64,000 nt of DNA from Ceratopteris richardii (taxonomy: Eukaryota > Streptophyta > Polypodiopsida > Polypodiales > Pteridaceae): assembly GCA_020310875.1 (NCBI GenBank), contig CM035423.1, forward strand, positions 134,873,696 through 134,937,695. The letters run 5' to 3'. Made by a program: the position numbers and the translations under genes. Below, piece after piece: positions 22,866-33,639 of the stretch. Numbering within the stretch: the stretch's first letter is position 1; every line of letters begins with the position of its first letter. The notes beneath the pieces were generated by a model. The model did no database searches and was not told the origin of the DNA. It was given only the letters and a program-made list of their open reading frames with translations.

Positions 22866-24016
22866 TGAAATCGAAGCACTAGATGGGAGGAGCAGAAGTT
22901 GGAAAGGGAATGGTGAAAAAGACCCTTTCCAAATAGAATTGGACACTTCTTCTACTATTATGGAATGTCAGGCAACAATGAGGGAGACAAATGTCAATGC
23001 AACAAGTTGTAGTGAGGGAAGATCAATAGTTAAAAGGGAAGCTTTTGGAAGATGAAACAATGGTGAAGAAGGTCCTTCATTGACAAGAATTTTAGCCAAC
23101 TCTAGCTACCTATGGCATGCCAGGCAGTGTTGACAGAAGCCTATCAAGGATGACAGAGATGGAGGGGGAGAGTGTTGCAAAGAGTCAGAGACTAAATAAG
23201 AAAAGAAAGAAAGAAGTAAAGAGAAGAAGAGAGGAAGAGAAGGCCCATATAATTTTTCAAGGATATCAAAATTTTTCTTTTCACATGTCACATCATGGAA
23301 CTCATCAAAGCCTTGTAAATGAACTAGAGGAGTCCACTAGATGCATATTACCTCAAGAATGGAGCAAAATCCATGTACAATAGTAGTTTTTTTGGAATTT
23401 CTAGAGTAAGTGCCAATCACTTATGTGAAAGGATCAAACTTAAGGCACTTGTATAAAAGTCACTTGATGACACATTTGTAAGGAGATCTTATCAAATGCA
23501 AAGCTAACTTTCTCTACACCTTCCCCACCTTTTTTCGCTCATATCATGTGTGAGTGATGTGTAGGGAGTCCTTAGGTGTAGGTAGGTGATTCTTGACACT
23601 TATTTTTTTGGGTGTAACTTGGAGCAGAGAAGTCTAATCGAACTCCAACCACTGGCAAAAGATGTGTCTCCTTGAGAGCTTCAAAAGAGACTCATCGTTC
23701 AACATATTCGGGTATGAGAACTAGGAGAAATCATTGAAGTTGTGTTTGCTACTTCATTGAGTATTGCGACACACATCCACATGTAGAAGGTGACATGTGA
23801 GGTAGAAATCCACTTGTCCATGCATTACTTAAGCTATTCCATCATTAAAGCACACATTTGCATGCACTTGACCGAGTCATACTCTCGGTTTGATCATTTA
23901 ATGTCTGTGTATCAAACCACCACTATATGCACTTGTTGGATGTGTGAGAGCTAGCTAGAATCACTTTCTCACTCGTGCATGGACCTTGCAAGTATGAAAC
24001 ATGTGTTTTTGGGACG

Positions 24017-25479
24017 TGTGGAGGGAGAATGAAGCAAAAGGAAAAGAAGAAGAAGAAGAAGAAGATCAAAGAAAAAGGTAACAACATATTGAGCTTAAAG
24101 ATTAATCACACCCTCTTCCCAAATCTCTGTAGGGGCACACATCGGGCTAAAGAAGATACAACGAAGAAAAGATGTCAGGCCAAAGTAAATGAAGGAGACC
24201 CCGATGGATGCAAATCAAGAATTAAGGATAGGGGAAATTGAAGCACAAGCCATGAGGACCAGAAGTTGGAAAGGGAATGGTGAAAAAAGGCCTTTCCATA
24301 ATAGTCTTGGATGCTTCTTCTTCTACTAGTGGCATGTCAAAATACAACGATCTAGGCCAATGACAATGCAACAAGCCCCAAAGAGTGAAGATCGATAGTT
24401 AAAAGGGAAGCTTTTGAAAGATCAAACAATAGTGAAGAAGGTCCTTCATCAACAGAACTTTTGGCCAACTCTAGCTACCTATGGTATGCCATGCGAACTT
24501 GACAGAATCCTATCAGGGACGATGGAGACAAAGAGGAGGAGAGTGTTGCAAAGAGTTAGAGACTAAAGAAGAAAAGAAAGAAAGAATTAAAGAGAAGAAG
24601 AGATGAAGAGAAGGCCCACAAAAATTTTCAAGGATGTCACCATTTTTCTTTTCACATGTCACATCATGGAACTCATGAAACCCTTGTAAATGCACCAAAG
24701 GAGTCCTCTAGATGCATATTCTCTCAAGAATGTAACAAAATCCATGTACGATAGTAGCTTTTTAGGAATTTTTAGAAAAAATGTTGATCACTTGTGTGAA
24801 AGGACTAAACTCAGGGCACTTATATACGAGGCACTTGGTGAAACATTTGTAAGGAGATCTTGGAATAATGCAAAACTAAGTTTAGAAATTCATTTTCCCT
24901 TCTTTTTGCTTGTGTATCTTCTTCTTTGTGAGCTTTTTTGTGTGTTTAAGACATGAAATGTATGCTTGGATTGTGTTGTCTACCCTTTCCCCACCTTTTT
25001 CCACTAATATTGTGTGTGTGGGAAGCACTGAGAATTATTAGGTGTAGGTAGGTAACTCTTGACACTTAGATTTTTGGGTGTAACTTGGAGCATATAAGTC
25101 AGATCGAGCTCAAACCACTGCCAGTAGATACGTCTCGTTGAGAGCTTTGAAGTGCTATTGATCATATTAGGGTACCAAAACTAGGAGAAATTATTGGTTT
25201 TGTGTCCATTGTTGCACCAAGTATGGTGACACACACCCACATGTACAAAGGTGTCATGTGAGGTAGAAATCCACTCATGCATGCATTACTTGGCCCATTC
25301 CCATATCTACCATCACTAGAGCACATGTTTCCATGCACTTGACTGGGTTGTACTCTTGGTTTGATAATTTAATGTGTGCGTATCAAAACACCACTATGTG
25401 CACTTGTTGGATGTGTGGGAGTTAACTAGACTCACTTGTCACTCATGCATGGACCTTGCGAGTGCACCACACACCAACG
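24017..25479 (+). repeat. gypsy G: second tandem long LTR unit
   Basis: About 1.46 kb, directly repeating the preceding unit. It begins TGTGGAGGGAGAATG, the same point in the accessory-ORF tail as 12803, and ends CACCAACG at 25479. An inner LTR start (TGTTGCAAAGAG at 24544) lies after a purine tract CAAAGAGGAGGAGAG (24529-24543). Features shared with E's LTR include a TATA-like TTATATACGAGG near 24819, CTTCTTCTTTGTGAGC near 24910, and CACTATGTGCACTTG near the end. The junction at 24016/24017 is LTR end against LTR start, with no internal region between. Confidence 0.6.
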
Positions 25480-25839
25480 TTAAAAAAAAACTCGCATGAG
25501 TCCCTCGACTCCTCTTCCCTACCATGACACATAAAATCTTTAATCATGCCATGTGCCACACTTATTAAAGACACCTAAAGGGTGTCTCAATCTACATAAA
25601 GTGATAATATTACTCTTGCATGATCAAGAAAGAGATGCCTAAGGTGAATCAAGTGTCATAACTTTCAATAAATCTTGTAATTTTTTTCCATGGCATAAGA
25701 AGTGGACAATAGAGAACCTAAGAGTAGAGAGTCTATGTATTTATGGAAAATATTTATGAATAAAGTCTTCAATAGATACGTAGACTATTTGCTAAAGAAG
25801 TGGACATTACAAAACTTATGAGCAAAGGAATTTATGGAA
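25480..25839. other. intergenic spacer with a small local duplication
   Basis: No gene seen. AAGAAGTGGACA and TTTATGGAAAAT each occur twice (about 25700-25760 and 25797-25842), suggesting an old duplication of about 100 bp. The same flank continues after copia C at 30428. Confidence 0.4.
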
Positions 25840-25844
25840 AATGT

Positions 25845-26073
25845 TGTTGGAGTTAGACGTCTGCGGAAGCACGCGAACAGCACAAGGAAGAAGAAGAAGC
25901 TTGGAGCACAACACACAATACTGAATTTTTTACTAGAGAATGTACAAAGATAAGTAGCCCATTAGGGCAATAGGCGTACATACAAGCCGGGGGGAAAAAC
26001 CTCCTAAAGAGGGAAAAAAGTGCCCCGACAGTCCTAGTGTGTTCACACACATCACTACCTAAATATATCAACT
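25845..26073 (-). repeat. 3' LTR of copia C
   Basis: About 229 bp, plus strand TGTTGGAGTTAG to ATATATCAACT. It is followed by the polypurine tract (minus strand CCAGGGGGGATT, 26074-26086). Confidence 0.9.
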
Positions 26074-26149
26074 AATCCCCCCTGGAAGTGATGCGGTGAA
26101 AAAGGAGCTTGCACTCGTGTATAAGGAAGTGCCAAGCTATGTGGAAATC

Positions 26150-27803
26150 ACTCCACAAAAGGAAGTAAGCCCAAAGCTTTGTGAAAAGCTTCAAACTTCT
26201 CCCTAGGCAGAGCCTTCGTGAAAAGGTCTACAATGTTCTCCTGCGTGGGCACATATGCCAAGCTGATCTCCCTAGCAGAGAACCTCTCCTTGAAATAGTG
26301 ATAATGCACCTCAATGTGCTTAGTGCGAGCATGGAACACAGGGTTCCTCGCAACTGCCAATGGGCTCTGACTGTCAGTGGAGATGGTGGTGGTAGAAGTC
26401 TGACCAACACCCAAATCAGCCATAAGACGTCTGAGCCACACACACTCAACAGTCGCTGTGAAAGCTGCCCTATACTCAGCCTCACAACTGGAAGTGGCCA
26501 CAGTAGGCTGCTTCTTGCTCAACCAAGATATACATGAGCTACCAAGCATGAAGCAAAAGCCACTAGTGGACACACGAGTGTCATAGCAATCAGCCCAATC
26601 AGAGTCAGAAAAAGCATGCAAATATGGCGGTAGTGATCCCCCCTTGGGATAAAACAACCCAAGTAGTCGAGTACCACTCAAATAGTGAAAGATACACTTA
26701 ACTGCTTGCCAATGCTTGACTCCTGGGCAATGCATAAACCTGCTCATCTGTAAGATAGCAAACTGAATATCTGGCCGAGTAATGCATAAGTAAATCAAGC
26801 ATCCAACAACCTGCTGATAGAGAACACCATCAAATGCATCTCCAGCATCATGAAGACTCAATCGTAAACTTGTCTACATAGGAGTGGCAATAGGGTTACA
26901 GTCTTCAAGGCCAAAATGCTGCAATAATCTGTCAATATATTTCGTTTGACACAAGGCCATTCCACCATCAACTTACATAAAATGAATGCCCAAATAGTGA
27001 TGCAAATGCCCCAAATCAGACATCTCAAATGAGGCATGCAAATCATCCTTAAAATCAGCAATATGCTTGTCAATAGGACCAGTGAGCAGCATGTCGTCAA
27101 CATAAACAACAATGATCAGAAGCATATCAGTAGCACACTTAACATATAAGGTGCTTTCAATTGGACTATTTTCAAAACCATGTATAACCAGATAGGCATG
27201 TATCTTCTCATACCAAGCACGTGGTGCTTGCTTTAAACCATATAATGCCTTCTTTAACTTGCACACCTGGTTTTCATGCCCTTTCTGCACAAAGCTAGGG
27301 GGCAGAAAAACATACACTTCTTCATGCAAGTCACCATTCAGAAATGTTGTTTTAATGTCCAACTGATGTACATTCCAACCTTGATGAGCTGCAAGTGCAC
27401 AGATGCTCTGAACAGTGGTCATACGGCATGTAGGTGCAAAGGTCTCATCAAAATCAATGCCTCTTTCCAATCCATAACCCTTTACAACACGCCTAGCCTT
27501 ATACCTGTCAACTGTACCATCCGATTTACGCTTCAGCTTGTATACCCACTTAGTGCCAATGGCCTTCTTGCCAAGAGGCAAGTCATATAAAGACCAAGTA
27601 CCATTCTTCATTATAGCATCATATTCAAATTGCATAGAAGCCATCCAATTTTTTGAATTTTGTGCTTCATCAAAGGAAACAGGCTTATTCTCATCACAGA
27701 GACTAGATGCAGCCATAGCATAGCAATCTGATGCAAAAGAGGCACTATGAGAGCCTGAACAAGTACGATATGACAGAGCTGCATCTAATTTGTTATCATG
27801 CAA
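26150..27803 (-). pseudogene. copia C: reverse transcriptase and RNase H region
   Basis: The minus strand encodes RT motifs GTKWVYKLKRKSDGTVDRYK, FDETFAPTCRMTTVQ, LDIKTTFLNGDLHEEVYV, LYGLKQAPRAWYEKIHAYL and VVYVDDMLLTG. The connection and RNase H follow: TRPDIQFAI, SDSDWADCYDTRVSTSGFC, WLSKKQPTVATSSCEAEYRAAF, HARTKHIEVHYHY and a terminal DLFTKALPREKFEAF. Length and order are normal for copia. Long open stretches remain. Confidence 0.9.
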
Positions 27804-27999
27804 GGTCTACACCAACCATTTTTGCATCATTCTTGCCTGCTGAATATCAGCTCTCTCATCAATAAGTGCATCATGTACATCTGCATCAGAAATGGAATTA
27901 TCTGCATCATCACATGAAACCTACAAAGGCTAAGAAGTTGCCTCATTAGGACCAGCACTAGACTATCCACCTGTAAAAAGAGGAAGCAAAGTATCATAC

Positions 28000-29350
28000 A
28001 TGTCTTTGGAGCTAACAGATGTCTCCTTAGGACATGAAAGCAATGGCTGAATAGCATCTTCCACAAAAACAACATCATGGCTAACCAGAATGCGTTTAGT
28101 CTGTGGATGATACAGATGATAGCCTTTACTTTCAAAACTGTACCCAACAAAAATACATTTTACTGCTTTATCATCCAATTTTCTGCGATGTTGTTCAGGC
28201 ACTAATGCATATGCCAAACAACCAAAAACACGAAGATGAGCAACAGATGGCTTGCGGTCATGCCAAGCCTCATATGGAGTGATAGACTGCAGCGCTTTAG
28301 TGGGACACCTGTTCAGTACATATGTTGCACACATGACAGCCTAAAGCCAGAAACTATCTGGTAAAGCCTGACTCTTGAGCATACACCTTGCCATCTCCAT
28401 GAGTGACCTGTTCTTTTGTTCAGCAACTCCATTCCGTTGAGGTGTATACAGGACTGTACACTGGTGTTTTATCCCACGTTCAACCAGAAATGCATTAAAA
28501 TCAGAAGACATATATTCCCCCCTCGATCAGAACGGAGGGTGCCCATTTTACATGCTGACAGATTTTCAGCCAAAACCAAAAACTGTTTGAAGCACATGAA
28601 CACTTCGGACTTTGCCTTCAATGGATATACCCATGCATGCCTGGAAAAATCATCGATGAAAGTCACGAAGTAAAGATAATTCCCAAAAGAAGGTGTTTGC
28701 ATAGGACCACAGACATCACTATGTATAAGCTGCAATTTCTGAGTAGCCCGAACTGAACCATCTTTTGGAAAGGACGAACGCTGCATTTTGCCCAAAATAC
28801 AACCTTCACAAACATGTTTTCCAGGTGCCTCAAGTTTGGGCAAAGAGGACACCATTTCAGATTTCTGCAGGCATAGCAAACTAGCAAAATTCAGATGGCC
28901 AAAGCGTGCATGCCAAAGCTTTGCATCTGACATAGCCTGAGAATCATTTACTGCACATGCCAAATCATTTACAGATCTTTCATAGTCTATGAGCTTATAC
29001 AACCCACGACATAAAATGCCAGAAGCAATAATCACATCGCCATTTGATAGATCATGAATTGTACACTTGTCATCAACAAAATTCACAACCAAACCAATCT
29101 TGGCTAATGCAAAAACTTATAACATGTTCTTCTTGATCCCTGGCACAAATAAAGCATCTAACAAAGTGAAAAAACTACCATCAGCAGTAGTCAAAATAAT
29201 CTTACCAACTCCCATAACAGGATAAGAGGAGTTGTTGGCACATGTAACAGTATTCCCTGTAGGGGAAGGCTCGAGTGAAGAGAAGAAACTGCGCTGCGAG
29301 GTAATACGTTTGGTCGCCCCACTGTCAAAATACCAAACATCTGAGTCTAC
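28000..29350 (-). pseudogene. copia C: protease and integrase region
   Basis: Protease: VWYFDSGATKRITSQRSFF near 29275-29340. Pre-integrase and zinc-finger: KLWHARFGHLNFASLLCLQ near 28850-28920. Integrase core: IHSDVCGPMQTPSFGNYLYF and GTLRSDRGGN. The C-terminal part, NRCPTKALQSITPYEAWH and GCLAYALVPEQ, reaches about 28100. Some interruptions are present. Confidence 0.88.
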
Positions 29351-29458
29351 TGCAAACATGTGCTGCTCATGAGAAGATGGGTCAAAACTGTAGACAGTAG
29401 TAAACGCCCATTCTTCTTCCTACACAAGATTAGCAGACTCTGTTTTTGGTGTAGAGGC

Positions 29459-29830
29459 CTATGCAACAACCATTCTAGCCTCTTTCTTCTTTGCCTCTTT
29501 GGCAGCCAGTTTTGGACAGTTCTTTATGATATGATCACTCCCTTTACAGTACTTACAAAACAATTTCTGCTTTTCTGATTTCTTCTCATCTTTATCTTCC
29601 TTCTTCGAATATGCAAAATTAGCAGATTTCTTCGACACCTTTTGCATCAGCTTCAATACCTGCACTTGTAACATTTGTAGGTGTGATAGGACATTTTTTG
29701 CCACCCTGTACAATGTTCCATAGTCCTTTTGCAACCAACACATGTTGCATCATATAAGCCCATAATGGGTAGTTGGTACCATCCAACTTATCCTCAACAA
29801 CCAACATACGGAATACATCACTGCTTTAAG
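29459..29830 (-). pseudogene. copia C: gag region
   Basis: Minus strand: DKLDGTNYPLWAYMMQHVLVA, then GLWNIVQGG, then a K/E-rich segment and a zinc knuckle CKYCKGSDHIIKNC near 29520-29560. The region is short for a copia gag. Confidence 0.75.
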
Positions 29831-30176
29831 CCATGGCCGGTGACTAAAATACCTCGATGGAGAAAATTGAATGTATCTCAAAAAGTTGAAAAGAAGTGCC
29901 CAGATGAATTCCACTAGACCTACAGCAGACTTCGAGACGCTTATACTGGCGAACAGAAACTGTATACCATACCTTTAGCACAAAAAGATGAAATAGCTTG
30001 CACAAGCATTGTGATAGTGCGTTCGGAGGCCAAAACGAGCTCAGATCGCGATTTTGGCACCACAGACTGAAGCAGTTTTGATCTCAGAAACATGCTATGT
30101 ATGCTCACCAAAATTCGTGCGATTCTGAGACTGCAAACGAAGGAGTCTCGACGGCGCCCTAGATGAAGCGACGACC

Positions 30177-30189
30177 TGCTCTGATACCA
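30177..30189 (-). promoter_or_regulatory. primer-binding site of copia C
   Basis: The minus strand reads TGGTATCAGAGCA, a perfect initiator-tRNA-Met site, two bases inside the 5' LTR. Confidence 0.9.
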
Positions 30190-30191
30190 AT

Positions 30192-30422
30192 TGTTGGAGT
30201 TAGACATCTACGGAAGCACGCGAACAGCACAAGGAAGAAGAAGAAGCTTGGAGCACAACACACAATACTGAATGTATTACTAGAGAATGCACAAAGATAA
30301 GTAGCCCATTAGGGCAATAGGCGTATATACAAGCCGGGGGAAAAAAACCTCCTAAAGAGGGAAAAAAAGTGCCTCGGCAGTCCTAGTGTGTTCACACACA
30401 TCACTACCTAAATATATCGACA
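30192..30422 (-). repeat. 5' LTR of copia C
   Basis: About 231 bp, plus strand TGTTGGAGTTAG to ATATATCGACA, followed by the AATGT target duplication. Confidence 0.9.
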
Positions 30423-30908
30423 AATGTGTGTGAAGGAAAACTTTGAACACATTTACTATTGTGCTCCTCTTACGTAGAAGACATATGCCAATATTTGTAC
30501 TTATTTTGTGCCTCTTATATTTTATGTGAGAAGAAACGTTGAGAAACATGATGAGACAAAAAATTTGCAAGATTTTCATTATGGCATATCAAATCTTTGG
30601 GGATATAATGGAAATTCTAGAGGTAATTGTCAATATGACACCTCTAGACTTTTTCCAAAGGAAGTTCAATATTGCAGTCTACTCTTCTTGATAATTAGAA
30701 ATAATTGAAATTCAATGTGAAGGGCATAGTATAGCACTTACTAGGAATGAACAAAGCCTGAAGGCCCACTAAGGGTAGGGATCAATAAGGGATGGCCCTA
30801 ATGCTAGATGAGAAGACTCGTTTGAATTGAATGAAGTTGACCCTATTGCAATGAGCATAAATCTTTGCCACTATTGATATTATCCATCAGGAGTGCCCCA
30901 AGGCCAAT

Positions 30909-30912
30909 GATA

Positions 30913-30998
<86 letters not shown>

Positions 30999-30999
30999 T
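30909..30999. repeat. (TA)n(GA)n compound microsatellite
   Basis: About 45 bases of TA dinucleotides run straight into about 40 bases of GA dinucleotides with one A interruption. Confidence 0.95.
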
Positions 31000-33146
31000 A
31001 TCATATGATCAATAGTGTTCTGCTAGTGCAACCAAGAGGAACTGAATCTTTGCCTTCAGCAAGGGAGGCGAGGGACTCACCACTTGAGCTAGTTATGCTA
31101 TAGCAATGCTAAAAAGGGCTTCTAGATTTTGGTTTGAGATTATTTATTATTTTGATACCTAGTTGCTGTAGTTATTTATCGATATCATTTGTATCGATAT
31201 CAACTGTATCATAAATTCTATGAGGATTTCAAGTTACTTATCCTTACCATTGGATCATTTATGCTCAACCCAAATGTGAGAACTTTTGTAGATATCATCA
31301 TTTTCTAATGATTTTTTTTTTTTTGAAAAAACAATGAAGGAAAATAAGAGGTGCTATGCCCAGTTACGCATGTATTATAGTGGTGGATCTACGAGCTCTC
31401 AACCTTGCAAGCTTTTGGGAATTGGGCCTCATAACATCTATATAATAGCACTCCTGAGTTATTCTATGCCATTGCCTTTTTAGTTGGAGTAAATATATGA
31501 GTTGCTATGCCCATTCACCCATGTACCACAATGTTTTCCTCCGCTTAAATAAACAAAAGGAGTACAACGAAGTAGTTTTAAATTAAATGAACAAAAGGAG
31601 TACAAGAGATAAAAAGGGAGATACAAAGGAAGGAGACTCAAGAGCCTCTTGAAAGGAAGGAGACTGAAGAGCCTTTTTTCCGCTACAGATCATTTGCTTT
31701 TAAGTTTATTTCTTTGGATAACAAAGACTTTTTTGTATATAATAAAAGATTACTCTTATGATTTCTAATTCTTCGACCTAAAGTACTCTTGAGACAATCA
31801 CCAAAGTTTAAAACACATTTTCTTTTCTAAATTTTACAAAGACCTTTGTTTTAATCCCATTTCAACGGATTGCATTTCAAGGACCGCAGAATAACCAATT
31901 GCTTTTTCATTAGAAGAAAAAAACAAAGGAAGCTCAATCAACGTGAAGGGCATAGTATCCATGTGATCCCTCGAATTCAACACACCATTAGGGGAAAAAA
32001 TGAACCCTCTTTGGGCCTTTTAGATGAAAGGCTGATTAGTGATCCAGCAATGAGAGAAGAGCAGTGGACACAGTCTAGTTTCTTAATCCACTAGACTAGG
32101 CATAGGCTTCCATGGTTTTTTCTGAGTCAAAACCTTGCAAACAGCCCCAAATCGTGGTTTCTGCTAGCATGAGTGGTTTCGAAGACCTTTAGAATGCTTA
32201 TCCATCGTTGAATGGCCTAGAAGATCCAAGGGCTTAGGTCCTTTTGCAAAAGTCAAGGAGGGATGCAATCTTAGCCTTTGAATGAAGCTTGAATCGTGTG
32301 GTAGGCGTGGATATCCACTAGAAAAATGCGCCTTTTGTTTCTAGCCCTTGGATCAAGGCTCTCATCTAATGGTTGAGGTTGGCCCACTTTGAAAAGGCGC
32401 CATTTTTCCTAAACTCTTGGATTAGAGGTCGATCAGACGGATGACAAAAGATGGCTCATTTGGTTCTAACGGATCTTCATCTCCTCCCTTAGATCTGAGG
32501 ACAATCTAATGCCTCTCATAGCTTCCCAATGAGGCTCAGCCCCAAATGCGGGCGCTCCTTGGATCTGAAGATGATCGAACGGTTGGAATATGTGTAGAAG
32601 CTTTGCTCAGCCAGGAATGCGGCCGCCCTTTAGATCTGAAGAAGATCCAAGGGCCTAAATCTTTGCAGAACACTTGCAAACTACAGGTCCCTCCTCCCAC
32701 GAAGCAGCCATGATTAGAATTCTTCCGCAGTGAATTTGAATTTGATCCATCAATCTTAGGCATCGAATGGCTATAGTTTAGTGGAATTGCAGAGCTCGAA
32801 AATACCACTAGTGGTTTGGAGTTTCCCCTTAATCCCAAAGAAATCAATTTTAATCCCTAAGAATTAGGGATCCTTACAAGGCCCATCCAGGGCTCACTTT
32901 TTCCCCTAATGCATAGGGGTATGATGTCTAACACTTACTAGAAATTAATAGATCCCAAAGGTTCAGGGATGACCCTAAAGCCAAACAAGCAGATTCGTTT
33001 GAGTTGAAATCAATCCTATTAGAATGAGCATACCTTTTATCACTGTTGAAATGGTCCAATGAAACTACCCAAAGGGTAGCGATTCCCCAAAGAGAGCTGG
33101 TTTAACATCTCATCATGTCTTGCCGATGCAAACAATAGGAGTTGAA

Positions 33147-33188
33147 CCCCCCTCCTCCCCCCCCCCCAAGAGAGAGAGAGAGAGAGAA
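33147..33188. repeat. C-run and (AG)n microsatellite
   Basis: CCCCCCTCCTCCC run followed by AAGAGAGAGAGAG. It occupies the same relative place in its repeat block as the TA/GA tract at 30909. Confidence 0.85.
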
Positions 33189-33339
33189 GCTAATGATTCA
33201 TGTGTTTGAGTTAACATTAGTGGACACATCCTTTCCAAATGTTCATTCAAAAATCAAATTGATTTAGGATGGGTTTAGATTGAGTGGTACATTTCTGCTA
33301 TATTTTTGCTCTAATGCCCTCCAATTGACACAAAGGGAT

Positions 33340-33570
33340 TATTGGAGTTTGAGGTCTACAAAAGCACATGAACAACACAAGGAAGAAGAAGAAGCTTGGA
33401 GCACAACACACAATACTGAATGTATTACCACTAGAATGTACAAAGATAAGTGACTCATTAGGGCTATAGGCGTATATACAAACAGGGGGAAAACAACCTC
33501 CTAAAGAGAGAAAAAAGTGCCCCGGTGGTCCTAGTGTGTTCACACACATCACTACCTAAATATATCAACA
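33340..33570 (-). repeat. 3' LTR of copia D
   Basis: About 231 bp, plus strand TATTGGAGTTTG to ATATATCAACA, aligning end to end with the C and H LTRs. The polypurine tract (minus strand CCCAGGGGGATT) follows at 33571-33583. Confidence 0.85.
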
Positions 33571-33639
33571 AATCCCCCTGGGAATGATGTAGTGAACAAG
33601 GAGCTAGCACTCATGTATAAAGAAGTGCCAAGTTATGTG

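Larger units (their letters stand above)
12803..24016 (+). repeat. gypsy G: first of two tandem long LTR units (interrupted by copia H)
   Basis: The unit starts inside the accessory ORF tail (TATGGAGGGAGAATC at 12803), runs through the 3' untranslated region, is split by copia H (13015-22865), and continues from 22866 to 24016. The part from 23173 onward aligns with E's 3' LTR (36524-37416): TGTTGCAAAGAG after a GGGGGAGAG purine tract, a shared GGAGTCC-TCTAGATGCA segment, a TATA-like TTGTATAAAAG near 23448, and a similar end region. Without H the unit is about 1.36 kb. A second unit follows head to tail at 24017. Confidence 0.6.
25845..30422 (-). mobile_element. Ty1/copia element C, two LTRs and perfect target duplication
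   Basis: A 4578-bp minus-strand copia element flanked by the perfect 5-bp duplication AATGT (25840-25844 and 30423-30427). LTRs are at 25845-26073 and 30192-30422, with a polypurine tract and PBS in the right places. The minus strand carries gag (29640-29830), a zinc knuckle (29500-29560), protease (29230-29345), integrase (28000-29000), RT (27000-27780) and RNase H (26150-26860). It is the best-preserved copia copy here but still broken, with roughly eight interruptions. The LTRs differ at about 11-12 of 230 positions (about 5%), which at a grass-type rate would be about 2 million years; the rate for this plant is unknown. Confidence 0.92.
30428..33339. other. unassigned region with a diverged direct-repeat pair
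   Basis: No gene recognised. Two blocks, about 30720-31120 and 32915-33210, are similar in the same orientation; both contain CACTTACTAG, then a GATGACCCTAA-like or GATGGCCCTAA stretch, then GAATGAGCATA, and both end in a microsatellite. Between them, about 32150-32680, the sequence repeatedly uses GATCTGAAGA, GATCCAAGGGC and ATGGTTGA-like words at intervals of roughly 60-100 bp. A short inverted pair, ATTAGGGGAAAAAATGAACCC near 31990 and its near-complement near 32890-32915, also occurs. This could be a non-coding LTR-type or MITE-type element. Confidence 0.35.
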
